Below the pieces are notes generated by a model. That model saw only the letters and a list, made by a program, of their open reading frames with translations. It had not been told where the DNA came from and ran no database searches. The position numbers and the translations under genes are program-made. A stretch of 64,000 nucleotides of DNA, taken from the NCBI RefSeq assembly GCF_007859735.1, contig NZ_SIHI01000001.1, forward strand, positions 1,446,251-1,510,250, given 5' to 3'. Origin of the DNA: Thalassoglobus neptunius (GTDB lineage: Bacteria > Planctomycetota > Planctomycetia > Planctomycetales > Planctomycetaceae). Every line of letters begins with the position of its first letter. Positions within the stretch are counted from its first letter, which is position 1. This document shows, one piece after another, positions 35,841 through 45,480 of this stretch.

Positions 35841-37946
35841 CTATTCTGCAGGAATTAAGGAACCTTCACGTTCGAGGTACTCATTCCAGCGACTGCTGGC
35901 GGCGCGACGTTCAACGAGCGGAAGCTGGGCATGATAGTTGTAGGTTCTGCCGCTGAGTTTTGAGGCGTGGAAGAACGCCAGTTCACGAATTGCGAGTTCA
36001 TCGTCAAGGAGCAGGCCGACGAGTTGTTGGCTGATTTCGGGAGACTTCCCATCGTTCTGGCTGTAACCCCATAACATTCTCTCGAGCGCATCATCAACTT
36101 CCGACTTGTAGTAGCGATTGGCTTCTTCTCGAAACTGGAGGGCGTTCTGTGGATTGGAAAGTAGCCACTTTCGGAGTTCTGTGATCGCGACAATTCGTGT
36201 TTCTTCATGCTCTGATTGAAGTGCTGAAACGAGTTCGAGGGGATGTCCGATCAGGGCCATTGTCTTGGCAGCCATCTCAGAAACGCCAGCTCGACGATCA
36301 TGAATGACTGGAGCGACACTGACGAAAACATTCGTTCCGAATTCACGTTCGAAGGCTTTGGCGAGTTGCCGCCGCGCGGGAGTTTCCTGTTCTTCTGTCA
36401 GAAAGACCATTGGAATTGCTCCTCCTTGAAGTTCGCTTTGAGGATTACGAAGCGTTGCCAACGAGAGCCACGCATTGGCTTCTGAGACCTCGCTTGCAGG
36501 GTGTCCATCTGTTTCCAGTTGAACTTTTCCCGACAGAACCGCGAGTCCTCCAATCGCTCCGGGCGAGACAGGAGGCGGAGGGAATCCATCCGGTTGGGGA
36601 AAATCGACTTCCACTGCCAGTCGAGTGCCGGGTTCAAGGAACTTGACGGCCCATCGTTGCTGATCGATAACAACTCCGAGTGTGACTGGTTCAATTGAGA
36701 CTTCCGGTCGTTCGAAAATCATTCGGCCGCGATCGATCTGCACAGCGGCCATTTCTCCTTCAAGACGAGGGAGACGTTGCAGTCGAGAGTGTTTCATGAC
36801 ATCAACTGTGAGGTCTTCCCCGATCGAAATTTCTGCCGAGTAAGGATCAGGAACGGCAAAGGTCTCATCGACTGCGAGTTCTCCCTGATTTCGGACTTGC
36901 CATGTTGGAGCCTTCTCCGAAGTTGCGACCGAGATTCCATCGTCGGTTTGCACGGTGACGAGAACTTCAGGAAGACGAACGGGAGTCGGCGGTTCCGGTT
37001 CAGGGTCGGTCTCACTTGCGGGGGTGTCGTCGGTGTCAGGGACTACGGGATTTCCAGTGTCACCGGGAGCCGGGGGAACGGGGACATTGATGTTTGGGCC
37101 AGGGACTGTATTGGCCGATGCAATTTCTTCAGGTGGAGGGGGCGGATTGGCTGAGACGTTGGCCGGTCGTCCTCCATTCTGTGCCGGCGCATTTTCCGAT
37201 GGTTTTCGATTCGGTCCGTCCGCTTGAGGTTTTGTCGAATCGGCACCGGGGGCAGAATTGTTCTTCCGCGAATCGGGAGCGTTCTGATCGGCTTCCTCGG
37301 GGGAAGGAACCGGCGGAGTATGACTTGCAATGATTTTCGGACTTTCGGGAGCTTCCCAGATCGACTGATCTGATGCGACAAGGAAGACCCAGACACCAAC
37401 CATGAGTGCAATCACGAGTCCCGTCCAGATTTGCGTCGTACGAGACTTCGGCCGCAGATACTCAGGAATTCCTTCGGTGTGATCCTTCGGATGATTGTTC
37501 CCGATTCCGGATGTCATTGCTTGGACGTTTTGCGCTTGCGCTGGATGCGGAAACTCTGACTTGCTCGTTCCGAGCGCGTACATGCGATCACGGAGGCTAT
37601 CGCTCACCTCTACGGGCTGACCGACGACCATCGTCAGAATTTTATGACAGGCGGCAACTTCTGCTAAGTGAACGTCGGATTGGCGGCAAAGGCGTTCAAA
37701 CTCGACAACCTGATCAGGAGGCAGAACGTTTTCGAGGTACTCAGAGACGACGTTCGGATCAGGGCCCGAGCCGGGGCCAGCCAATTCCGGAGCGCCGATA
37801 CGCCGACGTCGAATCGCCGCCTGAATTTTGTTGATCAGTTCAGTCGCTTCTTTGCTCTGACTGATTTTCTCGCCCAATTCACGAGCCTGATTCGGTTCAA
37901 GCACGTCGTCGAGATAAGCCAGAACGGTTCGTAACGTCAAACGCAT
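35841..37946 (-). CDS. Single-pass membrane protein with two N-terminal anti-sigma-like helical repeats
   Basis: A 701-aa protein. The N-terminus holds two copies of one motif: YLDDVLEPNQARELG at 11-25 and YLENVLPPDQVVEFE at 70-84, each followed by a helix with Ser/Lys or Cys/His. These resemble the cytoplasmic zf-HC2/anti-sigma type of domain but lack the full Cys/His set. One membrane helix follows at about 175-195 (WTGLVIALMVGVWVFLV), then a Pro/Asn/Glu-rich linker of about 120 residues. A long beta-rich extracytoplasmic region (VNAWLSLAT, AVEVDFPQPDGF segments) follows, then a helical C-terminus. No sigma factor lies nearby. Function unknown. Confidence 0.72.
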   Translation of the reverse strand: MRLTLRTVLAYLDDVLEPNQARELGEKISQSKEATELINKIQAAIRRRRIGAPELAGPGSGPDPNVVSEYLENVLPPDQVVEFERLCRQSDVHLAEVAACHKILTMVVGQPVEVSDSLRDRMYALGTSKSEFPHPAQAQNVQAMTSGIGNNHPKDHTEGIPEYLRPKSRTTQIWTGLVIALMVGVWVFLVASDQSIWEAPESPKIIASHTPPVPSPEEADQNAPDSRKNNSAPGADSTKPQADGPNRKPSENAPAQNGGRPANVSANPPPPPEEIASANTVPGPNINVPVPPAPGDTGNPVVPDTDDTPASETDPEPEPPTPVRLPEVLVTVQTDDGISVATSEKAPTWQVRNQGELAVDETFAVPDPYSAEISIGEDLTVDVMKHSRLQRLPRLEGEMAAVQIDRGRMIFERPEVSIEPVTLGVVIDQQRWAVKFLEPGTRLAVEVDFPQPDGFPPPPVSPGAIGGLAVLSGKVQLETDGHPASEVSEANAWLSLATLRNPQSELQGGAIPMVFLTEEQETPARRQLAKAFEREFGTNVFVSVAPVIHDRRAGVSEMAAKTMALIGHPLELVSALQSEHEETRIVAITELRKWLLSNPQNALQFREEANRYYKSEVDDALERMLWGYSQNDGKSPEISQQLVGLLLDDELAIRELAFFHASKLSGRTYNYHAQLPLVERRAASSRWNEYLEREGSLIPAE

Positions 37947-38050
37947 GTGTCTACTCCTGAGAAATGTCCTCTCTAATAAGAGGGGGAATCAGGAGCGAAT
38001 TTCGTACAACTTTCTGCAGATTTTGGCCCAGATTCTCAGAATACCAGGCG

Positions 38051-40336
38051 TCAGCGCTTCTTTCGGTTTTGATTGCGTTTTCGTTTCCCGCCGCCGTGTC
38101 CTCGTTTGGAGGAAGGCTTTCGCCCGCTCTTGGCAGACATTTTCCCTGACGGCTTCTTCTTGGACTGATCTCGCTGCGCCGTCTTTTTGGGCGGTCGCTT
38201 GGGAGAAGAATGAGTCAACAGGCGAAAATTAAGTTCGCGTCTGTCGACATCGACACGAGCGACTTCGACGAGAACCGGGTCTCCAAGCCGAAAGGTCTCG
38301 CCAGTACTCCGACCGACAAGCGCCATGGCGGGGCGGTCGAATTCAAAGTAGTCGTTTCCGGGAATCGTCGCGACAGGAACAAGTCCTTCGGCGGGAATCT
38401 CAATCCCGCGGCAAAAGAATCCGAAGCGGTCGACGCCGGTGATCACCGCGTGAAGTTGTTCGCCAATTTTGTCTTCAAAGTACGAGAGTAATTTAATCTT
38501 CGTAAGTTCGCGTTCCGCCTGTTCTGCGCGTCGTTCTGTGACGGAGCAATGGTGTCCCAGGCGAATCAGTTCTTCTTCCGAGGGACGAGTGTCGGCCAGA
38601 TTGTCGAAAATTATTGACGCCATCAGTCGGTGGATGTGAAGATCGGGATAGCGACGAATGGGGCTTGTGAAGTGGCAATAATGATCTTCGGCGAGAGCGT
38701 AGTGTCCCATTTCCATTGGCGTGTAGACAGCTTGCTTCAAGCTGCGGAGGACGGCATAGTTGATGGGCCGTTCTGCGGGAGTTCCTCGCACAACACGCAA
38801 GAGCTTCTGTAAATCCTGGCGACTTTGAAATCGATCGAACGAGAATCCGAGAATTTCGACGAACTCTTTCAGGGCTTTGAGTTTCGGTTCTGCCGGATCG
38901 GGATGTGCTCGACGCAGGAAGTTTAGACCTTCATCAGTTAAACGGACCGCCACTGCGATGTTGGCAGCGAGCATAAATTCTTCGATGATTTCGTGACTCT
39001 CGTCGTGTTCCGATTCGTGGGCCCCGCTGACGTTCCCATCTTGATCGAGGTCGAGTCGGACTTCCGGCATATCGAGTTCGAGCGACCCTTTTTCGAACCG
39101 ACGTTTGCGCAGAATCATCGCGAGAGTGTGCATGTTCTTGAGCAGTCCCCGGATTTCTGGCGAAACACCTTCAATCTCCTCGTTTTCCGGAGTCGCCAGA
39201 ATCGGCATGACTTCTTCGTACGCGAACCGTTGTTTGACACGAATCGCAGTTCGGGCAAAACGCGTCGCGATCGGGATGCCTTCTTTGCTGAATTCGATGA
39301 ATGCGGACATTGCGTACCGCACACGATTCTCTTGAAGCGAAGCGAGTCCATTCGAGATGACTTCGGGAAGCATTGGAATCACTTTGGTCGGCAGGTAAAC
39401 GCTCGTGCCGCGTTTTTCTGCGTCGCGATCCAATGCTGTTCCCGGCTGAACGAAGTGCGAGACATCGGCGATGTGGACGCCCAGAAGCCAGTGGCCCTGT
39501 TCAATCTGTTCGAGGGAAATGGCATCATCAAAGTCGCGAGCGGTGGCGGGATCGATGGTGACGATGGTGTGATTCGTCAGATCCTCACGACCTTCGAGGT
39601 TGTCTTCATCGAAGTTTTCTGCCTCAAGACGCGCATCTTCTAATGCGGCCGGAGAGAACTCTTCAGGGATTCCGAATTCGTGGATGACCATCTGCGTTTC
39701 AACACCGGGTTGACCGCGCGTCCCGAGAACTTCCGTCAGGACGGCTTCGCCAATTTGTCCCACTGCCGGAAATCGAAGCATCTCGATGACGACCTTGTCG
39801 CCTTCAACCGCTCCTTTGGCTCCTGGATCACCCACCCAGACAGGTTCGAGGAAATCCTTTCCGTCGATTTGGACCCAGCCAGATTCGTCATCTTCTGAGT
39901 AAGTTCCGACGAAGACATTCGTCGCACGCTCAACCACTTCGACGACATAGCCGCACCTCTGTCCCCTGCCCTTTCGCCGTTGCAGCAAACCGATCAGAAC
40001 TTCGTCTCCGTTTTGAGCGTCCTTGAGATCTTTCTTGTCGACAAAAACATCATCTGTCAGACCGACCGGTTTGGGCTCGCGAAGAATCACATAGGCATCG
40101 CCGCTTTTAATTCGATGAACGATTCCCAGATGGTTGCCCTTGGGAACTTTGGAACGGATTCGTCCACTGTCGCTGAGCTGAATCTCTCCACTGGCGAGCC
40201 CTTCTTCGAGAGCGGCATCGAATTTGGCAGCTTTCTTTTTCGTGACGCCAATCTTTTTGGCCAGTGTTTTCGGTTTCATCGGCCGATAACCGGGCTTCTT
40301 CACATACTCGATAAGTTGTTTCGTGAGATTCATCAT
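38051..40336 (-). CDS. rnr: Ribonuclease R
   Basis: A 761-aa RNase II/R family 3'-5' exoribonuclease. An N-terminal winged helix (LTKQLIEYVKKPGYRPMKPK) leads into a cold-shock domain (GIVHRIKSGDAYVILREP). The RNB domain has DPATARDFDDAISL with the catalytic Asp cluster, HIADVSHFV and SPIRRYPDLHIHRLM. An S1 domain (ITGVDRFGFFCRGIEIPAEG) precedes a Lys/Arg-rich tail of about 40 residues, which is typical of RNase R, not RNase II. It degrades structured RNA in the cytosol. The start is the tandem ATG at 40331-40336, where family homology begins; the upstream extension to 40498 is not conserved. It diverges from the DUF885 gene. Confidence 0.95.
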   Translation of the reverse strand: MMNLTKQLIEYVKKPGYRPMKPKTLAKKIGVTKKKAAKFDAALEEGLASGEIQLSDSGRIRSKVPKGNHLGIVHRIKSGDAYVILREPKPVGLTDDVFVDKKDLKDAQNGDEVLIGLLQRRKGRGQRCGYVVEVVERATNVFVGTYSEDDESGWVQIDGKDFLEPVWVGDPGAKGAVEGDKVVIEMLRFPAVGQIGEAVLTEVLGTRGQPGVETQMVIHEFGIPEEFSPAALEDARLEAENFDEDNLEGREDLTNHTIVTIDPATARDFDDAISLEQIEQGHWLLGVHIADVSHFVQPGTALDRDAEKRGTSVYLPTKVIPMLPEVISNGLASLQENRVRYAMSAFIEFSKEGIPIATRFARTAIRVKQRFAYEEVMPILATPENEEIEGVSPEIRGLLKNMHTLAMILRKRRFEKGSLELDMPEVRLDLDQDGNVSGAHESEHDESHEIIEEFMLAANIAVAVRLTDEGLNFLRRAHPDPAEPKLKALKEFVEILGFSFDRFQSRQDLQKLLRVVRGTPAERPINYAVLRSLKQAVYTPMEMGHYALAEDHYCHFTSPIRRYPDLHIHRLMASIIFDNLADTRPSEEELIRLGHHCSVTERRAEQAERELTKIKLLSYFEDKIGEQLHAVITGVDRFGFFCRGIEIPAEGLVPVATIPGNDYFEFDRPAMALVGRSTGETFRLGDPVLVEVARVDVDRRELNFRLLTHSSPKRPPKKTAQRDQSKKKPSGKMSAKSGRKPSSKRGHGGGKRKRNQNRKKR

Positions 40337-40586
40337 TGGGAAGGCTCTCTGGTTGATCGTGCGGACTTTGACCGCCTGCGGGCATTCTACCGTTCTACGA
40401 AGAACTTTGCGTCGAGCAGGGTTGAAATCCTTTCGCGATTCGAAAAAACCGGACCCGCCTGCTATAAGTTTGTGTGAGCAGTTCTTCGAATCTCCCATTC
40501 ATTTTATGTTTGTCACGGGGCGGATTCGCGATCCGTTCGCATCAGCTACACGTTGATCTTCCTCTTGGAATGTTCTCACAGAATCG

Positions 40587-40805
40587 ATGAATGTCATGAC
40601 GCTTCGATCTATCCGTTGTTTCGTTTTTCTCCTGACACTCTTCTCGATTGTCCCGCACTCGCTTTTTGGACAATCCGAATCAAAGAACGCCGCAGATCGT
40701 TTGCAGGATTTGTTCGATTCGGAGTGGGAGCGAACGATGCGGGAGTCGCCCACGTGGGCCTCTTCACTCGGTGACCGGAGGTTCAACACGAGTGGCCTGA
40801 CCTGA
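40587..40805 (+). pseudogene. 5' part of a DUF885 gene, separated by an apparent frameshift
   Basis: 72 codons: a signal peptide (about 9-28, CFVFLLTLFSIVPHSLFG), then the family opening EWERTMRESPTWASSLGDRRFN, after which the frame runs into TGA at 40803-40805. The next frame continues the same protein as EWPDLTVEAIEKSHL from about 40790. In DUF885 proteins these segments are adjacent. One missing base between 40787 and 40790 explains the break. It could be a true mutation or a sequencing or assembly error. Annotate together with 40808-42385 as one gene. Confidence 0.8.
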
Positions 40806-40807
40806 CC

Positions 40808-42385
40808 GTGGAGGCAATCGAGAAGTCCCATCTTGCAGATCGAGCCGTACTCGAAGCACTGGCGACGATCCCCGTCGAGGAGTTGTCAGAAGACGAACGC
40901 ATCAACCATCGATTGTTTCACAGAAAGTATCAGTTTCAAGTCGATGCACATCCTTTCGCCTGGTACCTGGTGCCTCTGACGCAGCGAGGAGGAATTCAAA
41001 ACGCGGGATCGACGGCGGACAGTCTTCGTTTTGAAAAGGTGGCTGACTATGACGACTGGATTGCGAGGATGGAGGCTTTCCCGAAATACATGGAGCAAAC
41101 TCTTGCCCTCATGCGGCGCGGAGCGGAAACCGGAGTGATTCATCCTCGCGTCATCATGGAACGAATTCCCGGCCAGATTGAAAGGCAAATCGTCGACGAT
41201 CCAAAGGATCAGCTTTTCTTCAAACCGTTTCGTGACTTCCCCGATTCCATCAGCGAGTCGGAACAGCAACAGCTGACCGAACGTGCCATCAATGCGATCG
41301 AAGAACATATCGTGCCCAGCTACGCTAGGCTCCAAGATTTCTTTCTGAATGAGTATCTTCCGAAGTGTCATCCCCAAGTGGGAGTCTGGCAGGTTCCCAA
41401 TGGCGACGAACTCTATCGTCTTCGTTGTCGTCAATTTACGACCACGGAACTGACACCGACGCAGATTCACACGATCGGACTCTCAGAAGTGGCTCGAATT
41501 CGGGGAGAGATGGAGCAGATTATCGCGGAACTCGAATTCGAGGGGACGTTTGCGGACTTCCTTGAAATGCTCCGTACAGATCCACGCTTTTACTACGAAA
41601 CCAGCGATGAGTTGTTATTGGCGAACCTGGCTGTGTGCAAGAAAATTGATCCGCAACTCGTCAAATTGTTCAAGCGGCTTCCTCGAATTCCGTATGGAGT
41701 GGAAGCGATTCCCTCGCACATCGCCCCGGATACGACAACAGCTTACTATCGTCCTCCATCTGCGGACGGAACGCGTGCAGGCACCTACTTCGTCAATCTC
41801 TATCGGCCAGAGGTTCGACCGAAGTACGAAATCGAAGCTTTGTCCCTGCATGAATCTGTCCCGGGACATCATCTGCAAATCACGCTTGCTCAGGAACTTG
41901 AACAGCTTCCGCGGTTTCGGCGTTTTGGAGGGTATACCGCATTTGTTGAAGGATGGGGGCTGTATGCTGAGAGTCTTGGCGAAGACCTGGGGCTTTATCA
42001 GGATCCGTATTCGAAGTTCGGTCAACTCACCTATGAGATGTGGAGAGCGGTTCGTCTAGTCGTCGATACCGGGATGCATCACCAGCGTTGGTCTCGTCAG
42101 CAGGCGATTGACTTCTTTGCCGAGAACACAGCGAAGACCATGCTCGACATTGAGAACGAAATCGATCGTTACATTTCGTGGCCGGGACAAGCTCTCGCTT
42201 ACAAAATTGGTGAACTCAAGATTCAGGAGCTTCGAAGGAAGAGCGAACAGGAACTTGGAGACCAGTTTGACATTCGCGATTTTCACGATGTCGTTCTTCG
42301 CAATGGTGCAGTAACGCTCGACCTTCTTGAAGAAGAGGTCCTCAGTTGGATTGCAGAAACGAAACAATCACAAGTTGAGGAATGA
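40808..42385 (+). CDS. DUF885 family protein, main part
   Basis: A 525-codon frame beginning at GTG 40808. It covers most of a DUF885 protein: SEDERINHRLFHRKY, the HxxxxxxHH metal-type motif LSLHESVPGHHLQITLAQE, FVEGWGLYAESLGEDLG, and the C-terminal PGQALAYKIGELKIQELR. DUF885 proteins look like secreted metallopeptidase-type hydrolases. The signal peptide and first 50 residues lie in the preceding frame (40587-40805), so this piece alone lacks export and is probably not the natural start. If the frameshift is real, the protein may be cytosolic or inactive; if an error, the full gene is 40587-42385 of about 600 aa. It diverges from rnr. Confidence 0.88.
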   Translation: MEAIEKSHLADRAVLEALATIPVEELSEDERINHRLFHRKYQFQVDAHPFAWYLVPLTQRGGIQNAGSTADSLRFEKVADYDDWIARMEAFPKYMEQTLALMRRGAETGVIHPRVIMERIPGQIERQIVDDPKDQLFFKPFRDFPDSISESEQQQLTERAINAIEEHIVPSYARLQDFFLNEYLPKCHPQVGVWQVPNGDELYRLRCRQFTTTELTPTQIHTIGLSEVARIRGEMEQIIAELEFEGTFADFLEMLRTDPRFYYETSDELLLANLAVCKKIDPQLVKLFKRLPRIPYGVEAIPSHIAPDTTTAYYRPPSADGTRAGTYFVNLYRPEVRPKYEIEALSLHESVPGHHLQITLAQELEQLPRFRRFGGYTAFVEGWGLYAESLGEDLGLYQDPYSKFGQLTYEMWRAVRLVVDTGMHHQRWSRQQAIDFFAENTAKTMLDIENEIDRYISWPGQALAYKIGELKIQELRRKSEQELGDQFDIRDFHDVVLRNGAVTLDLLEEEVLSWIAETKQSQVEE

Positions 42386-42436
42386 GGACGTTCGCGGAGT
42401 CGTCCGTCTCGCGTGTTTTATATTTCAAGCAATTAA

Positions 42437-42469
42437 GAATCTTGAATGTTTGCGACACGCGCAAGATTC
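42437..42469. terminator. Possible terminator stem between convergent genes
   Basis: GAATCTTG (42437-42444) and CAAGATTC (42462-42469) are perfect 8-bp arms with a 17-nt loop. They lie between the DUF885 stop (42385) and the end of the thioredoxin-fold gene (42491). The loop is long and no T-tract follows. Confidence 0.3.
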
Positions 42470-42490
42470 GAGAAAAGCGACGGGCACCGA

Positions 42491-43084
42491 TTAATTGAGC
42501 TTCGGCCAGAGACCTTGGCCCAGTTGTTTGAGGACTGAGTCTTCGTCGGTGACAGCGATCGGAAATCCGTTGTCGCCGTACGCGACAGTTCCATCTCGTC
42601 CAATCAGAAACAAACCGGTTTCGGGCTCGCCCGTCTCGGAGACTCTCCCCCATGCGGTATGTGCTGGCAGAGGGGCTGGGTTGGTAAAGTCGACATCTGT
42701 CAGAACGGAGAACGGAATCGGCTGTCCGAGTTGCTCTTCCGCCTGCTCGTTCGCATATGGAGTCGCAGTGCTCACCGCCAGAACTTTAATTCCTGCGGCG
42801 CTGAGCGCGGGGAAACTCTCAAGCACAGATTTCGTTCTTGGATCTCCGTCGACCCCTAACTCTGCATCGAAGAAAATCAGGACGATTTGATGTCGACCTA
42901 AAAGTCCTTCCAGTTTGACGATGTTCCGTCTGTGATCAGCCAATTGAAACTTCGGAGCAAGCCTGCGCGGGACGACGTGTTGTGGCGGATTCTTTCTCCA
43001 TTGGTCAATCTGATTTTCCCGGAAGATTACAAGGCTCAAAATAATCAAACCCGCGACAATGACTGCGTACTCACGACGTCCCAT
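42491..43084 (-). CDS. Membrane-anchored AhpC/TSA-like protein without cysteine
   Basis: A 197-aa protein. An N-terminal helix (EYAVIVAGLIILSLVIF, about 5-21) anchors or exports it. A peroxiredoxin/thioredoxin fold follows: RLAPKFQLADHRRNIVKLEG, QIVLIFFDAEL, IKVLAVSTATPY, PFSVLTDVDF and TGLFLIGRDGTVAYGD. There is no Cys in the whole protein, so the peroxidatic residue is missing (FFDAELG in place of FxPxxxTxxC). It may have another role or be a degenerate member. It is separated from the downstream DUF885 gene by the hairpin and is convergent with it. Confidence 0.78.
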   Translation of the reverse strand: MGRREYAVIVAGLIILSLVIFRENQIDQWRKNPPQHVVPRRLAPKFQLADHRRNIVKLEGLLGRHQIVLIFFDAELGVDGDPRTKSVLESFPALSAAGIKVLAVSTATPYANEQAEEQLGQPIPFSVLTDVDFTNPAPLPAHTAWGRVSETGEPETGLFLIGRDGTVAYGDNGFPIAVTDEDSVLKQLGQGLWPKLN

Positions 43085-43252
43085 GTTGTGGCTGTACCGA
43101 ATGATTGAGGGAGAAAATGGGCCGATGCAGCATCTTCAGCATCAACATCGGCTTGAATTAGTTCCAAGCAATCATAGACCCGACGTTCCGGGAAGAAACC
43201 CGCAGCCACGCGAACCGTCCCGAATTCTCTCATCCGAGACAGATGATTGAAA

Positions 43253-45379
43253 TTATTTCGAAAGTTCGCCCCGAGAGATGTTTTTCAGGGAAAGTGGTTC
43301 GTCCGAAAATTGAATTTCAGGGCCTTCGATGTTCTCAAAGGCTCGCTTGAACTGATCGACACTCGACACCCCGAAGAGGTGAATCTCGGAATTCTGACCA
43401 GATGGTGTCGACATCGCCCAGCGACTAAGTCCGGCGAGTCCGCCGTATTTCAATGCCCCGGGAAGTAGATTGGGGTGTTGTATGGAGTCGATCTCGGAGA
43501 AGGCAAATCCGTTCAGATCGGCCACGATTTTCATAGAAGTCGACGACAGTTGTTCATTGTTGCGGGCTGCAATCGAAGCGAGCAGCGTCCACACTCCTGC
43601 CTCACCAGTTCCCATGAGAGTGGTATCACTTGGAGGCTCGTTAGAATGTGCAGCAACGACGGCGAGGATATCTCGGACTCGTTCAGTGACGAGAGGAAGA
43701 TTGTATCCCAAAGTGTAGCCGGGAAATCGTTCGTCAACTTTGGGAAGTTCCTCGGCGAAGTCTTCTCCGGTCAGGTAGAGACGAGCACTGATAACAGTGC
43801 TTCCGGAACGAGCCAACTCTTGAGCGATTGGAGAAAGGTTTCCGTCAGCATCGATCATCGGGTTAGCGTCGGGAGAATCAAACCAGAAAACAACTCCCTT
43901 TGACGGGATGGAAGAATCAGTCACCGAAGTCGTCGGAACGAGAAAGCCATCGTCATAGGTGACCATCCCGGTTGTGATGGTCAGTCCCTGAGACTCGCGT
44001 GTCGATTCGATTTTCAGACTCACGTCGCGAATGTGTGGCTTCAGCATTACATCAACCGCGACTCCGATGATTTCGGAACTCGCATCGGGAGGCGATGACC
44101 ACCAGCGATCGATTTCGGACAGTTCTTCGCGCGTCATCAGAGCTCGAAGGTCGGCAGCTGAGAGTGCTGATTCCGGTTGTGGAGTATCAGCGGAATAGAC
44201 GGTGGCCTCTTTAATAGACAGTGGTTCGAAGTCTTTTTCTTCCAGTGAGACTTGCTCAGGAAGATTAAGATGGTTCTTCATCCACTGATACATGACGTTT
44301 CGAGAAACGGCGTTGTAGTTGTGTTTGAATTGTGGAAACGCTTTCGCTGAGACAAGGTGAGAGACTCCGTAGAGATCGTAGACCTGTTTTAGCTCCGGAA
44401 GTCCGCGCGTTTCGATGTCGATCGTCCAGTCGTCAGCTCCGGTCATCGCCATGGGACGCGGGGCCGTCAACGCTGCGATGGCGACGTTGTTGATATCATG
44501 ACGCAGGTAACTCGCGTTCTCGCAGACGCAGCCCCCCTGCATTGCGGTCGAAACCATGACTGCGGGGAAAGCGACGGAAATTCGCGGGTCGATTGCGGAG
44601 AGGATCATCGTTTGTGTTCCTCCTCCACTTGCTCCAGTGATGGCAAGTCGCGATGTGTCGACATCGTCGAGCGATTCAAGGAAGTCGAGTGCCCGAATCG
44701 AACTCCATGTCTGAAGTCCCATCAGATTCTGAAACCACAGTTCCGCCTTCGCATCGTTGAATCCGGTCCGATGATCGAGCGTTTTGCTGTCGGCGTAACC
44801 GATCATATCGTAGTGAAACACGACACAGCCCATGCGAGCCAGTTGAACCATGCGGGCTTGCATCGGGAAACGAGCTGCCGATTGAAATTTTTCCGCACCC
44901 GCTTCAATCTGTGCCTGAGCGTCGCGTTCCGAAGCCGAATAGAACCGCCCGTCCTGCCAGTGGCCATGCGGACTTAAGATTCCGGGGACTGGTCCTTTGC
45001 CTCCTTTGGGGCGATACAAACTGCCTGAGACAAACAGGCCGGGGCGACTCTCAAAGTAAACTCGTTCGACGGTGTAGTCGTCTCGTTCGACCATGCCGTG
45101 AATAACCGGGTTGAGCGGTGTTTTTTCCGGCATGGGCCATAGGCCGGTTGCGACGAGAATCTGCTGACGGATCCGCTCAGCCTGTTTCTCCCATTCGATA
45201 AGAGTCTCTTCCGGCTTCCACGGATGGTACGGATCGTTCAACGTTCGAATGGAGGGACGGCCTGAGCTTCCCGATGGAGGCTGTTGGGCCGAACACGAAG
45301 AAACGAAAATTGAACAACTCAGAAACGCAGAAACCAACGAAAGGACGGGAATGCAGCGACTGGAGAGAAGATGAGGCAT
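43253..45379 (-). CDS. Secreted alpha/beta-hydrolase family esterase (acetyl xylan esterase-like), probable lipoprotein
   Basis: A 708-aa protein. The signal segment ends FVSSC, a plausible lipobox with Cys29. An N-terminal helical part precedes an alpha/beta hydrolase: GILSPHGHWQDG, VVFHYDMIGYADS, and the nucleophile elbow TGASGGGTQT with Ser251. MTGADDWTIDIETRG may supply the acid and FKHNYN the His. A second, weaker hydrolase-like half follows (VFWFDSPDANPM, GTGEAGVWTLLAS), suggesting duplication or a degenerate second domain. It resembles large planctomycete acetyl-xylan-esterase-type proteins. It could act on polysaccharides outside the cell; substrate not determined. Confidence 0.82.
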   Translation of the reverse strand: MPHLLSSRCIPVLSLVSAFLSCSIFVSSCSAQQPPSGSSGRPSIRTLNDPYHPWKPEETLIEWEKQAERIRQQILVATGLWPMPEKTPLNPVIHGMVERDDYTVERVYFESRPGLFVSGSLYRPKGGKGPVPGILSPHGHWQDGRFYSASERDAQAQIEAGAEKFQSAARFPMQARMVQLARMGCVVFHYDMIGYADSKTLDHRTGFNDAKAELWFQNLMGLQTWSSIRALDFLESLDDVDTSRLAITGASGGGTQTMILSAIDPRISVAFPAVMVSTAMQGGCVCENASYLRHDINNVAIAALTAPRPMAMTGADDWTIDIETRGLPELKQVYDLYGVSHLVSAKAFPQFKHNYNAVSRNVMYQWMKNHLNLPEQVSLEEKDFEPLSIKEATVYSADTPQPESALSAADLRALMTREELSEIDRWWSSPPDASSEIIGVAVDVMLKPHIRDVSLKIESTRESQGLTITTGMVTYDDGFLVPTTSVTDSSIPSKGVVFWFDSPDANPMIDADGNLSPIAQELARSGSTVISARLYLTGEDFAEELPKVDERFPGYTLGYNLPLVTERVRDILAVVAAHSNEPPSDTTLMGTGEAGVWTLLASIAARNNEQLSSTSMKIVADLNGFAFSEIDSIQHPNLLPGALKYGGLAGLSRWAMSTPSGQNSEIHLFGVSSVDQFKRAFENIEGPEIQFSDEPLSLKNISRGELSK

Positions 45380-45480
45380 GACCGACCTTTCGCGTTCCGT
45401 TGAAATGAACTGTGGTTTCGCGTCGACGTAGAAAGTGCTGGCGACTTTCCGGCACAGAAAAACAAAATCAGAACTCTGAG

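Noticed and set aside
40336-40498. N-terminal extension of RNase R
   Set aside because: No ribosome-binding site, and the sequence is not like RNase R; homology begins at the tandem ATG.
43784-43801. AGCACTG-ATAA-CAGTGCT, a perfect hairpin
   Set aside because: It lies inside the esterase coding sequence, so a terminator role is unlikely; chance or codon bias explains it.
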